DNA of 64,000 nucleotides. It comes from DASZTV01 sp036267875. GTDB lineage: Bacteria; Actinomycetota; Actinomycetes; JAFAQI01. Position numbers and translations under genes: made by a program. This document shows positions 25,352 through 34,132 of this stretch, piece by piece (position 1 is the first letter of the stretch; every line of letters starts with the position of its first letter). The notes under the pieces are model-generated. The model searched no databases, was not told where the DNA came from, and saw only the letters and a program-made list of their open reading frames with translations. The DNA lies in assembly GCA_036267875.1 (NCBI GenBank), contig DATAVE010000117.1, positions 43,293 to 107,292 on the forward strand. The letters are read 5' to 3'.

Positions 25352-26850
25352 CCGCTCTCCTTCGTTGCGCGTCCGCGCAGGTTAGTCGCGTGCTCGCGCA
25401 ACGCGGCCTTGTCGATCTTCAACATGGCGGTGAGGGGTAGTGCGTCGATGATCTCGATCTCGTCCGGGCGCTTGTAGTCGGCGAGGTGGGAGGCGACGAA
25501 CGCCCGTATCTCTGCGAGCGTCGGCGGATGTTGTGGGTCGGCTGGGACGAGGTAGGCGACGCCGATCTCGCCGATGATGTCGGTGGGCACGCCGACGACT
25601 GCGACGCGGTCAACGGCTGGGTGCTCCGCGAGAAGGTTCTCGACCTCCAGCGGATGCACGTTGTATCCGCCGCGGATGTACATGTCGGACGCTCGACCGA
25701 TGAGCACGAGATTGCCCTGCGGAGTCAGCCGACCAAGGTCTCCGGTCCTCAGCCAGCCGTCGGCCTCGAACGCTTCCGCCGTGGCCTCCGGCGCGTTCCA
25801 GTAGCCGCGCATGACGGTCGATCCCCGAACCTGGATGTGTTCCTCGACGATCCGGATCTCCATACCGGCCTGCGGCCGGCCGACAGTTCGAAACTGCACC
25901 TCGGGAGGATCGTCGGGATCGGTGCCGGTGATGCTCGGGGCCTCGGTCATCGCGTAGCGCACGATGAGCGGACATCCGATCTGATCACGAACCCGTTCGA
26001 TCAGCTCCGGGGGTGCCGGAGCAGTCGCACAGATCCCCACCCGCAGGTGGGGAAGTGACTCGCGGTGCAGCGCTGGGAGCTCGGTCAGCTTTGCCCACTG
26101 GGTCGGCACTGCGCCGAGCACTGTGATCCGCTCCTCGACGACGAGGCGGGCGGTGTCCTCTGCCCGCCAGGGCGTCGGGCCGATCACGATCGTGGTCGCC
26201 GTCTCGAGCTGCTCCCACAGCTTGGCGAGATAACCGGCGTGCGCGAATGGCGTTGCCACCAGCCGGCGGTCGTGGCGGGCCGTCATCGCCCCTCCGGACG
26301 CCACGGCGGCTGCGAGGTTGTCATGGTCGAACCACGCGCCTTTGGGGGTTCCCGTCGTGCCGCTCGTCCAAATGATGACCGCGGGATCGTCAGCTTTTCG
26401 CTGTGGCCGCCGGGAGCCGAGACCGTCGCGCGTGCAGATCGCCTCGAGCTCGGTGCGTTCGATCAGCACGGCGTCGCCGGGGGGAACGACGGACTCGGTC
26501 TTGTCGTGGATGACGAGCACCGGCTGGCAGATCTTGAAGATAGCTGCGCTTTCGAGCGGCCCTAGCCGCAGGTTGAGCGCGGTCGTGACAGCGCCGCAGC
26601 GCGTGATGGCGGCGTAGCAGACCGCGAAGTCGATCGATGGCGGCAGCATGATCGCCACCACGTCGCCAGGACGCACGCCGCGGTCCACGAGCTCGGCCGC
26701 CAGCGAGTCGGCGAGCGCACCCCACTGGGCAAAGGTGATTCGGTGGTCGCCTTCGACGTATGCCTCGCAGTCGCCGTCCCGGCGTACCGCGTCGTCGAAG
26801 ACGTCAGCGACGGTCGGCAAGGTGGTCGAGACCGAGCATCCGAATCGCAT
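25348..26850 (-). CDS. AMP-forming acyl-CoA synthetase
   Basis: 500-aa ANL ligase: IIWTSGTTGTPKGAWFDHD, RYAMTEAPSITGTD, TGDLGRLTPQGNLVLIGR and the Lys motif LPLTAMLKIDK, in which the usual Asn-Gly is Ala-Met. N-terminus is uncertain: ATG 26850 overlaps the amidohydrolase by 47 bases; TTG 26820 would overlap by 17; neither has a clear ribosome site. Located between the amidohydrolase and SDR genes in the same operon. A second acid-activating step, substrate unknown. Confidence 0.92.
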   Translation of the reverse strand: MRFGCSVSTTLPTVADVFDDAVRRDGDCEAYVEGDHRITFAQWGALADSLAAELVDRGVRPGDVVAIMLPPSIDFAVCYAAITRCGAVTTALNLRLGPLESAAIFKICQPVLVIHDKTESVVPPGDAVLIERTELEAICTRDGLGSRRPQRKADDPAVIIWTSGTTGTPKGAWFDHDNLAAAVASGGAMTARHDRRLVATPFAHAGYLAKLWEQLETATTIVIGPTPWRAEDTARLVVEERITVLGAVPTQWAKLTELPALHRESLPHLRVGICATAPAPPELIERVRDQIGCPLIVRYAMTEAPSITGTDPDDPPEVQFRTVGRPQAGMEIRIVEEHIQVRGSTVMRGYWNAPEATAEAFEADGWLRTGDLGRLTPQGNLVLIGRASDMYIRGGYNVHPLEVENLLAEHPAVDRVAVVGVPTDIIGEIGVAYLVPADPQHPPTLAEIRAFVASHLADYKRPDEIEIIDALPLTAMLKIDKAALREHATNLRGRATKESG

Positions 26851-28006
26851 TGCCGCGCATGATCTTGTACACCGCGTCCTCGGGCATTCCCTCGAACAGC
26901 TTCTCCGCGACCGCCTTGCTGTTGGGCCAGGTCGAGTCACTGTGCGGGTAGTCCGTTTCGAACAGCACGTTGTCGACGCCGACCTGGGCGAGGGAGTCCA
27001 TGCCGTGCTGGTCTTTGAAGAAGCAGCCGAAGACCTGGCGGTAGTAGTACGTCGACGGTGGCTCGGGGATCCGTTTCGTGTCCGCCCAGCCCTGGTTGTC
27101 GTGCCACACGTCGTCGATCCGCTCGAGGATGTAGGGCAACCAACCGACCTGGCTCTCGGCATAGCAGAGCTTGAGATCGGGGAACCTGACCAGAACGCCT
27201 GAGAACAGGAAGTCGGCGAGGGAGAACATCGCGTTGCCGAACGCGAGCGTCGCCGTCACTGCGGGGGGCGCATCGGGTGTGGTCGCAGGCATCCGGGACG
27301 AGGAGCCGATGTGCATCGCGACGACCGTCGAGGTCTCCGCGCACGCCTGGAAGAACGGGTCCCAATACCCGGAGTGGATCGTCGGCAGGCCGAGGTGGAA
27401 CGGCAGCTCGCTGAAGGCGACTGCTCGCACCCCTCGTGCTGCGTTGCGACGCACCTCTGCTGCAGCGAGGTCGGCATCCCACAACGGGATCAGGCACAGT
27501 GGGATCAGGCGGCCGCCCGAGTCACCGCACCACTCGTCGACCATCCAGTCGTTGTAGGCCCGCACGCACGCCAGCCCGAGATCGCGGTCGGGATGTTCGT
27601 TGAAGGTCTGGCCGCAGAAGCGCGGGAACGTCGGGAAGCACATCGACGCTTCCATCCAGTTGACGTCCATGTCGGCGAGGCGTTCCTTCGGGTCGTAGCA
27701 GCCCGGCCGCATATCGTCGTAGGTGATCGGCGTCATCGTCATCTCTTCGACCGGGTACCCGACCGCGGCGACCATCCGCTTGTGGGTGTAGACCAGATCG
27801 CCGAAGCGCCAGCAGTCGACCTTCGTAGGGGAATCCTCGTCGAACTCCTCTTTGTAGGCCGCCGCTCCGGTGAACTCGATCGCACGAATGCCCCGGCGCT
27901 CGACCCGGGGTCCGGCCTCCCGGAACTCGAGTGGCAACCACTGCTGCCAGACGTGCGCGGGCTCGACGACATGGTCGTCCACGCTGATGATCTTCGGCAC
28001 GTCCAC
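26804..28006 (-). CDS. Amidohydrolase-2 family metal-dependent hydrolase
   Basis: 400-aa TIM-barrel protein of the PF04909 type (related to ACMSD and gamma-resorcylate decarboxylases). Opens with ISVDDHVVEPAHVW, in which Asp-His replaces the classical HxH, contains AMHIGSSS with the next metal-site His, and ends with FETDYPHSDSTWP, which carries the metal-binding Asp. These enzymes hydrolyse or decarboxylate ring compounds. GTG at 28006 is preceded by AGGAGG. It follows the VOC gene by 11 bases. Confidence 0.88.
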   Translation of the reverse strand: MDVPKIISVDDHVVEPAHVWQQWLPLEFREAGPRVERRGIRAIEFTGAAAYKEEFDEDSPTKVDCWRFGDLVYTHKRMVAAVGYPVEEMTMTPITYDDMRPGCYDPKERLADMDVNWMEASMCFPTFPRFCGQTFNEHPDRDLGLACVRAYNDWMVDEWCGDSGGRLIPLCLIPLWDADLAAAEVRRNAARGVRAVAFSELPFHLGLPTIHSGYWDPFFQACAETSTVVAMHIGSSSRMPATTPDAPPAVTATLAFGNAMFSLADFLFSGVLVRFPDLKLCYAESQVGWLPYILERIDDVWHDNQGWADTKRIPEPPSTYYYRQVFGCFFKDQHGMDSLAQVGVDNVLFETDYPHSDSTWPNSKAVAEKLFEGMPEDAVYKIMRGNAIRMLGLDHLADRR

Positions 28007-28017
28007 GGCCGGCCCTC

Positions 28018-28635
28018 CTAGGACTCGACGGACTCGACGGCGGCTTCTTCCGCAGCCCGCTGGTGGCTGCGACGGGCGGCAAGCTCCGCCACCGCCTGGG
28101 TGAGCGGTATGCCGTCGTTTGCGGCGGCCTTCTTCATCTCCTCCCACTCTCGGAGGCTCTCCGCAGCGGCGTCGGCGTTGTCGTTCCAGACCGGAAGCAG
28201 CGGGGTGGTGATCTCCAGCCGCAAGCCACCTGGCTCGTGGAAGTAGACGCTGTAGATGATCTTGTGGTCGACCGGGCCGATCACATCTACCCCGTTTGCG
28301 GTCAACCATTGCGACCACGCGTCGACCTGCTCCGGGCTGTCGACCTGCATCGCCAGATGCTCGAAGGTGTCGTACGCCGGGTGTGGGGGAGCGGGCCGTT
28401 CCGGGAGCTCGGGCGCCTCGAAGAACGCAATCGTCGAGCCGTCCTGCATCTTGAAGAACGAGTGGAAGTACGGCACGGGCTCACCGGTCGACGGGATCTT
28501 GTCGTCGAGCACGGCGTTGACCAGCTCCATACCGAGCACCCGAGTGAAGAAGTCGGCGGTGGCTGCGGTGTCGTGGGTGACGAAGGCCGCGTGACTCAGC
28601 ATCGCGGGCTTGGCGGGGCGTATGGATCCGCTCAT
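28018..28635 (-). CDS. VOC (glyoxalase/dioxygenase) family protein
   Basis: 205-aa vicinal-oxygen-chelate protein. Two beta-alpha-beta-beta-beta modules: LSHAAFVTHDTAATADFF (first metal His), TFEHLAMQVDS (second His), and PGGLRLEITT (metal Glu). A C-terminal charged helix of about 50 residues is extra and rich in Ala/Glu. Family members include ring-cleaving dioxygenases, epimerases and glyoxalases; its position before an amidohydrolase would suit ring or side-chain cleavage, as an inference. ATG 28635 follows a strong leaderless promoter. Confidence 0.87.
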   Translation of the reverse strand: MSGSIRPAKPAMLSHAAFVTHDTAATADFFTRVLGMELVNAVLDDKIPSTGEPVPYFHSFFKMQDGSTIAFFEAPELPERPAPPHPAYDTFEHLAMQVDSPEQVDAWSQWLTANGVDVIGPVDHKIIYSVYFHEPGGLRLEITTPLLPVWNDNADAAAESLREWEEMKKAAANDGIPLTQAVAELAARRSHQRAAEEAAVESVES

Positions 28636-28670
28636 CTGCTCACTATAGAACCCTGGAACACGAGTGTCAG
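28636..28670 (-). promoter_or_regulatory. Leaderless promoter of the VOC-amidohydrolase-ligase-SDR operon
   Basis: Near-consensus sigma-70 promoter read leftwards: CTGACA (28670-28665), 17-bp spacer, TATAGT (28647-28642), then exactly 6 bases to the ATG at 28635. The distance predicts a leaderless mRNA. It is the best-formed promoter I found in the window. Confidence 0.7.
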
Positions 28671-28711
28671 ATTCACGTTCGTCAGGCGGTCGGTGGGCGT
28701 GCGTTGCCGCT

Positions 28712-30802
28712 CTATGCCTTTGCGAGGATCAGCGCATCGACCGCGACGACACCGCTGGCGGTCACGACGAGTGGATTGATGTCGACGGACGACGCGTGGC
28801 CGCCAAGCCGTCTCCAGAGGCGGTCGACGGCGAGCAGCGCATCGACGAGCGCTTCCGTCGGCCATGGCGCCTGGCCGCGGAAGCTGGCGATGGCTGACTC
28901 GCCGGCAACCTCGTCGACGAGCGCCTCCGCGGACGTGCGGGAAAGGGGCAGCTTGCGCCCACTGACCCCTCCGGTCGTCTCGACCAGGACGCCGCCTCGA
29001 CCGAACAACACGAATGAGCCGAGGTCGGTGCCGATCTGCAGGCCGGTGAACGCTTCGCCGACGGCTGTGACCTGCTCCTGAACGACGACGGTCGCGGGCA
29101 CGCCCTCACGAGCGGCGATGGCCCGGAGCCGACGCACTTCGAGTTCCAGCCCGTCGGCCTCGATACCGATCGACACCGCGCCGAGCTCGGTGCGGTGAGC
29201 GACGTCCGCGAGCTTCACAACCAGCCGGTCGCCGAGATGCCCGACGCCTGGAAGGACGTCCGCATCCGCCGGAACTACTAGGTAGCGCGCTGTCGGAACG
29301 CCGGCCTCGGTGAGCAGATCCATTGCCTGTTCGAAGGGCACAAGCGCACCTGGTGCTACAGCAGCGATCGGGTTGTCGATCGATGCAGACCCGACTGGGT
29401 CGGGCTGTTCCTGATCGGCGTAGGTCGTGAAGGTCGTCATCGCGTCCATTGCTCGGTACAGGGAGCGCACACCGGCGGTCACCGCGAGCCCGCGTGACTG
29501 CCACTGCGCAGTCCAGTCGCCGACGGCTGCGTCTTCGAGGGACGTGACGACGCACGCGGTGTCGCTCGTCGCCGCGACATCGGCGAACGGCTCGAGCAGC
29601 ACGCGACCCCAGGCTTCGTCTCCCGGCCCGACCCACCAGCAAAGCCCCAGCAGGTCGACGTCGTCGGCGGTCGCATATCGCGTGAACAGCTCGCCGAGGA
29701 CTGCGCGATCGGTGACGACGAATCCAGTCATGTCCAAGGGGTTTACGGTCTCGGCACCCGGGATCGTCTCTCGCACCCAATCGGCTACACCCACCATAGG
29801 TGGCAGCTCGGTGAGCGCGTCGGCCGCGAGGTCCGATGCAAGCGCGGACACTCCGCCCGAGCTGGTGATCAGCGCGGCCCTCCGCATCGGGCGCCACCGC
29901 GTCCTTGGCAGCTGGTCGAAGAGCTGCGCCATGTCGAGCATCTCGTCCATGTCGCGCGCCGCGAGAACGCCGTGCTCGCGAAACGCGAGGTCGTAGACCC
30001 ACGCGGCATCGGCGATCGCTCCGGTGTGCGACTGGATGATCGAGCGCGCCGACTCGGTCCGGCCGAGCTTCAGCGCTATCACTGCAGTACCCCGCTCGCG
30101 GGCGTGACGGACGGCCGCGAAGAACTGATCGGCCGCGCGAACCTTCTCGACCACGAGACAGATGACCGAGGTGTCGGCGTCGTCGGCGAGGACGTCGATG
30201 TAGTCGTGCAGCCCGCAGACAGCCTCGTTGCCGGATGACACGGCGATGCTGACGCCGAGCTGGCGGCGACCAGCCGCGGCGAGCGCCGAGCGAACCAGGA
30301 ACCCACTCTGCGAGACGATCGCGAGTCCCCCCGCGCGGGGCGAGATCGCACCGCCGGTGAACATGTTGATGCCCGCTTGGGCGTTGATGTAGCCACTGCA
30401 GTTCGGTCCGACGACGGCGATCCCGGCTTCGTCGGCGATCTCCTTCAGTCGGGTTTGCAGGCTGACGCCGGCTTCGCCCGCCTCGGCGAACCCGGCCGCG
30501 GCGACGACCACTCCTGCGCAGCCGAGCTCGGCCGCCTCGCGGACGGTGTCCACCGACCGCTCCGCGTTGACGAGCGCGAGCACGGCGTCGATCGGCTCGC
30601 CGATCGACGTGAGGCTGGGCGCACACGGCAGGCCGTAGACCTCGTCGCGCCGCGGGTTGACCATGCGGACGTCGACGCCGGCGGCGAGCATCGGGCGGAC
30701 CGCGTTGTTGGACATCGCCAGCGACTCGTTCGCGCCGACCACCGCGACGGTCGTCGGACGCAGCAGTCGGTCAAGGTTCGCCAGACCCTCGCGGATCAAC
30801 AT
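28712..30802 (-). CDS. ADP-forming acyl-CoA synthetase (CoA-binding/ATP-grasp fusion)
   Basis: 696-aa NDP-forming acyl-CoA ligase. N-terminal CoA-binding Rossmann domain (residues about 8-140: TVAVVGANESLAMSNN, then VVGPNCSGYINA), a succinyl-CoA-synthetase-like ligase domain with AIVSQSGFLV and the phospho-histidine region IIQSHTGAIADAAWVYD, and a C-terminal ATP-grasp domain (about 480-690, ending SVDINPLVVTASGVVAVDA). All functional domains are in one chain as in archaeal-type acetate-CoA ligase (ADP-forming). Start: ATG 30802, 7 bases after TATTCT, so probably leaderless. Divergent from the crotonase 18 bases away. Confidence 0.91.
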   Translation of the reverse strand: MLIREGLANLDRLLRPTTVAVVGANESLAMSNNAVRPMLAAGVDVRMVNPRRDEVYGLPCAPSLTSIGEPIDAVLALVNAERSVDTVREAAELGCAGVVVAAAGFAEAGEAGVSLQTRLKEIADEAGIAVVGPNCSGYINAQAGINMFTGGAISPRAGGLAIVSQSGFLVRSALAAAGRRQLGVSIAVSSGNEAVCGLHDYIDVLADDADTSVICLVVEKVRAADQFFAAVRHARERGTAVIALKLGRTESARSIIQSHTGAIADAAWVYDLAFREHGVLAARDMDEMLDMAQLFDQLPRTRWRPMRRAALITSSGGVSALASDLAADALTELPPMVGVADWVRETIPGAETVNPLDMTGFVVTDRAVLGELFTRYATADDVDLLGLCWWVGPGDEAWGRVLLEPFADVAATSDTACVVTSLEDAAVGDWTAQWQSRGLAVTAGVRSLYRAMDAMTTFTTYADQEQPDPVGSASIDNPIAAVAPGALVPFEQAMDLLTEAGVPTARYLVVPADADVLPGVGHLGDRLVVKLADVAHRTELGAVSIGIEADGLELEVRRLRAIAAREGVPATVVVQEQVTAVGEAFTGLQIGTDLGSFVLFGRGGVLVETTGGVSGRKLPLSRTSAEALVDEVAGESAIASFRGQAPWPTEALVDALLAVDRLWRRLGGHASSVDINPLVVTASGVVAVDALILAKA

Positions 30803-30820
30803 GCGTGTCAGAATAAACAG
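30803..30820. promoter_or_regulatory. 18-bp divergent gap with leaderless -10
   Basis: Only 18 bases separate the ATG of the ADP-forming ligase and the GTG of the crotonase. TATTCT on the minus strand (30815-30810) stands 7 bases before the ligase ATG. No convincing -10 is found for the rightward gene, whose promoter must lie inside the ligase coding region. Confidence 0.5.
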
Positions 30821-31663
30821 GTGCGCGACCAGCATGTCGCCGTCAGGGTCGAGGACGGCGTTGCCGTCATCAGCCTGGACCGACCGCAGTTGCGCAACGT
30901 GCTCTCGCCTGGTTCGGATGGCACTCGGGGACAGCTGCTTGCTGCTTTCAGCGCGGCCGAGGCCAGCCCCGACGTCGCTGCGATCGTGCTGACGAGCACG
31001 AGCGGCGACTTCTGCGCCGGCGCGGATCTGACAGCGGCGACACCGCGGTTGACTCTCGCGGCCCAACACGACTTCGTCGCCGAGGCTGACGCATTCCACC
31101 AAGCGTTGCGGCGTACGACGATGCCGGTGATCGCAGCGGTTCGCGGTTACTGCCTGGGTGCCGGCCTGCTGCTCGCCTGTAGTGCTGACATCGTGCTCGC
31201 CAGCACAACCGCGCAGTTCGGCCTGCCGGAGGGCCGGCTCGGGCTGATCGGGGCGAGCCCGCTGGTGCCGCTGATCGGGCGCCAGTGGGCGAAGTTCCTC
31301 GTCATGACGGGTGAGTCGATCGACGCCTGGCGCGCCCGGGACATCGGCTTGGCGCTCACCGTGATCCCCGACGAACGCCTGGATTCGCGCAGCCTCGACC
31401 TCGGGAGCCGATTGGCGCGGATGCCCCGCGAAGGCCTGGCGTTGAACAAGGCGGCGATCGACGCGATCGCCGATGAGAGCGGCGAGGAGGCCGGCCGGGT
31501 CGAATCGTTGTCCAGAGATGCGCTGACCCTGCAGCAGTCGGCGGGTGCGCTCGCTCCGGACGGCCGGACATTTCGCGACATCCTCCAGGCAGAAGGCATG
31601 AAGGGGCTGAAGGCCGCACGCGAGGCGCAATGGTCCGAGCCCTGGCTGCAGGACGAGTCATGA
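30821..31663 (+). CDS. Enoyl-CoA hydratase/isomerase family protein
   Basis: 280-aa crotonase with ISLDRPQLRNVLSPGSD, GDFCAGADLTAATPRL and AAVRGYCLGAGLLLACSAD. Of the two hydratase glutamates, the one in the LPEGRLGLIG motif is present and the other is Leu, as in dienoyl-CoA isomerases and related crotonases. The GTG at 30821 is the first sensible start after the 18-bp divergent gap; no ribosome site is visible. Longer upstream reading of this frame is antisense to the ligase and rejected. Its stop overlaps the double TetR start (ATGA). Confidence 0.88.
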   Translation: MRDQHVAVRVEDGVAVISLDRPQLRNVLSPGSDGTRGQLLAAFSAAEASPDVAAIVLTSTSGDFCAGADLTAATPRLTLAAQHDFVAEADAFHQALRRTTMPVIAAVRGYCLGAGLLLACSADIVLASTTAQFGLPEGRLGLIGASPLVPLIGRQWAKFLVMTGESIDAWRARDIGLALTVIPDERLDSRSLDLGSRLARMPREGLALNKAAIDAIADESGEEAGRVESLSRDALTLQQSAGALAPDGRTFRDILQAEGMKGLKAAREAQWSEPWLQDES

Positions 31664-32985
31664 CGGGCAAGGCGTTGACGCGCCGTACGAGCTACGGGCC
31701 GAACAGCCCGGTAGTCGGTCAGCGCGGTGCGCGGACTCGGCAGCGGTTGCTCGACATCGCGCTTCGACTGTTCGCCGACAACGGATTCCACGCGACGCTG
31801 GTCGACGACATCGCCCGTGAAGCCGGGGTCTCGAGGGCGACGTTCTACCAGTACTTCAACAGCCGCGACCAGGTGGTCGTCGAGCTGGTCGAGGAGTGTG
31901 GCGCCGAGCTGATGCGCGTCGTGCGGCGGCTCGGCCCGCTCAGCGCGACGGCGACCGGCTACGACAACGTGCACTGGTGGCTGGGGGAGTGGGCGTACGT
32001 CTACGACAAGTACGCCACCATTTTCGTCGAGTGGGCTCACATCGACGGACCCGAGACACCGTTGCGGCCGATGATCGTGCGGTTCGTCGAGAACTACACA
32101 AGTCAGCTGGCTGGTCGGCTCAGCGACGCGACGTTCGCGGGCCTCGAACCGTCGGCCATCGCGCTCGCGCTGCAGACCATGATCGAGCGGTTCAACTACT
32201 ACCGGCTCACGCAGCAGACCGGGGCCAGTGATCGCGAGATGCTGGACACGCTCGCGATCTGCGTGCAGCGGTTGTTGTTTCCGGCGACGCCCGGGTCGGC
32301 GTACATCAACACCGCCGAGTCGCCGATCCCCGCTGTGTCCCGGCTACCGCTGGCGGATCGTCGCAGCGCCGGCCCAGACACCGCCGACGAGTTCGACCGG
32401 GCACGGTTCGCAACGATGAGCGAGGCTGGGCGAGCCAGCATCGAGCAGCTGGTCGCAGCCGGTGCGAGGGTTTTCGCGGAGTCCGGGTACCGCGGGTCCA
32501 GCGTCGATCAGATTCTCGCGATGGCGGGTCTGTCGAGGCGCACTTTCTACAAGTATTTCGACAACCGGTTCGACCTGTTGTTGATGGTCTCGGATCGTTG
32601 CGCCGCTCATGTCGCCGACCTTGCGGCTGCCTTCCCCGCTATCTCCCGGTCCTCCCAGATCGAGATCGCGGTGTCGGCATGGGTGGAGTCGGTCGTACGG
32701 TTCGCCAACGACGACGGCGGGATCCTTCGCATCTGGCTCGAGGAGCCGGTCAGCCCGCAGCTGAAGGCGACGGCCGATCGTGCGATCGGAAGTCTGATCG
32801 AGGTGTTCGAAACGGGGCTCTCGCAGAGCTTGCCGTTGCCTGGATTCTCTCCGACGGCCGCTGCTTGGGTGCTGTTGTCCGTGGTCGAACGGGTGCCGCG
32901 TCAGGCTGTAGCGACCCGGGACGACCTGACGACCGAGCAACTCGTCGACCTGATGACCGGTGTGATCACCCGCGGTCTGCTCTGA
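31660..32985 (+). CDS. Double TetR/AcrR regulator (two complete TetR units in one chain)
   Basis: 441 aa, twice the normal TetR length. First unit: HTH about residues 24-75 (TRQRLLDIALRLFADNGF, IAREAGVSRATFYQYFNS) with its own ligand domain to about 215. Second unit: HTH about 252-305 (ARVFAESGYRGSSVDQ, AGLSRRTFYKYFDNR) and a second ligand domain. A linker of about 35 polar residues joins them. The two HTHs are only loosely similar, so the molecule may bind asymmetric or two different operators as a monomer or dimer. Translationally coupled to the crotonase; ends 1 base from the opposing thiolase-like gene. Confidence 0.92.
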   Translation: MTGKALTRRTSYGPNSPVVGQRGARTRQRLLDIALRLFADNGFHATLVDDIAREAGVSRATFYQYFNSRDQVVVELVEECGAELMRVVRRLGPLSATATGYDNVHWWLGEWAYVYDKYATIFVEWAHIDGPETPLRPMIVRFVENYTSQLAGRLSDATFAGLEPSAIALALQTMIERFNYYRLTQQTGASDREMLDTLAICVQRLLFPATPGSAYINTAESPIPAVSRLPLADRRSAGPDTADEFDRARFATMSEAGRASIEQLVAAGARVFAESGYRGSSVDQILAMAGLSRRTFYKYFDNRFDLLLMVSDRCAAHVADLAAAFPAISRSSQIEIAVSAWVESVVRFANDDGGILRIWLEEPVSPQLKATADRAIGSLIEVFETGLSQSLPLPGFSPTAAAWVLLSVVERVPRQAVATRDDLTTEQLVDLMTGVITRGLL

Positions 32986-32986
32986 C

Positions 32987-34132
32987 TCAACCGGTGCCCA
33001 GGATCACGGTGCCGGACGAGCAGAACCAGCCGCCGGTCGCGCTGACGCAGGCGAGCGTGGCATCGGCAACCTGGCGCGGCCCGCACTCTCCCCGCAGCTG
33101 CCGGGCGGCCTCGGCCACTAGGAACAACCCCCGCTGGCCGGGATGGCAGGCAGCCAGTCCTCCACCGTCGGTGTTTGTCGGCAGCGCTCCGCCGAGCCGG
33201 AGCCGGCCGTCCGCGACGAACTCTCCTGCTTCACCCTTCGCGCAGAATCCGAGATCCTCGAGTGTGATCAGCAGCATCGAGGTGAACGCGTCGTAGATCT
33301 CACAGACGTCGATGTCCGAAGGTGTGACACCGGCGCGGCTGAAGGCGAGTGGTCCAGATACTGCGGCGGGCCCGGTGGTGTAGTCCTCCCACTGGCTCAT
33401 CGATACGTGTGATGCGGCTTCGCCGGTGCCGAGTACCCATACCGGGGCGACTGGAAGATCCTGCACTCGGTCCTCGGCGACGAGCACTACCGCGGCCGCG
33501 CCGTCGGAGCGCAGACAGCACTGCAGCTTGGTGAAGGGGTCGGCGATCATCGGTCCCGCCAGGACGTCGTCGATGGTGATCGGTGCGCGCTCCTGTGCCT
33601 CGGGGTTGTCGGCGGCGTTGAAGCGTGCTGACACGGCAATCTCGGCAAGCTGCTCGACGGTCGTGCCGAACTCATGCATGTGCCGACGAGCTGCCATCGC
33701 GTATTTCGAGATCAAGGTGTGGCCGTAGGGCACCTCCCATTGCATCGGGCCGCGCGAGCCCCAATCGAGGCTGCCCATGCGCAGCCGGTTGCGGATGTCG
33801 GAGCGAGCAGTCGACCCGTAGGCCAGCAGGATCACGTCAGCGTGGTTCTCGGCGATCGCGTCGACAGCATGCGCGACCATGACCTCCCACGCCGCACCAC
33901 CGACCGCTGTGGAGTCGAGCCAGCGCGGCCGTAGGCCGAGGTACTCAGCGACATCGATCGGTGCGAGCGCGCCGAGCGCGGTCGAGGCGAAACCGTCGAT
34001 GTCTCCGGGACCGAGCCCGCTGTCCGCCAGTGCCTTGCGGGCAGCCTGGGCAAGCAGCCCGTACGGCGTGGCCGGCTCCGGCTGGGCGAGATCGGCGAGC
34101 GCGACCCCGGCGACCGCTACGCGGCGGCTCAT
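32987..34132 (-). CDS. Thiolase-fold lipid-transfer-like protein
   Basis: 381-aa non-classical thiolase, the third family copy of four thiolase-fold genes here. No nucleophilic cysteine in the usual place (STAVGGAAWEVM). CEIYDAFTSML is the NEAF-equivalent; the region around the Ltp2 Tyr reads HPGQRGLFLVAEA, with Leu instead of Tyr. The C-terminal ATGGWFCSSG contains a cysteine. Acyl-CoA binding is likely; whether it is an aldolase is unclear. Start ATG 34132 is inside the hydrolase stop (ATGA). A DUF35 gene lies one gene upstream in the same operon. Confidence 0.85.
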   Translation of the reverse strand: MSRRVAVAGVALADLAQPEPATPYGLLAQAARKALADSGLGPGDIDGFASTALGALAPIDVAEYLGLRPRWLDSTAVGGAAWEVMVAHAVDAIAENHADVILLAYGSTARSDIRNRLRMGSLDWGSRGPMQWEVPYGHTLISKYAMAARRHMHEFGTTVEQLAEIAVSARFNAADNPEAQERAPITIDDVLAGPMIADPFTKLQCCLRSDGAAAVVLVAEDRVQDLPVAPVWVLGTGEAASHVSMSQWEDYTTGPAAVSGPLAFSRAGVTPSDIDVCEIYDAFTSMLLITLEDLGFCAKGEAGEFVADGRLRLGGALPTNTDGGGLAACHPGQRGLFLVAEAARQLRGECGPRQVADATLACVSATGGWFCSSGTVILGTG

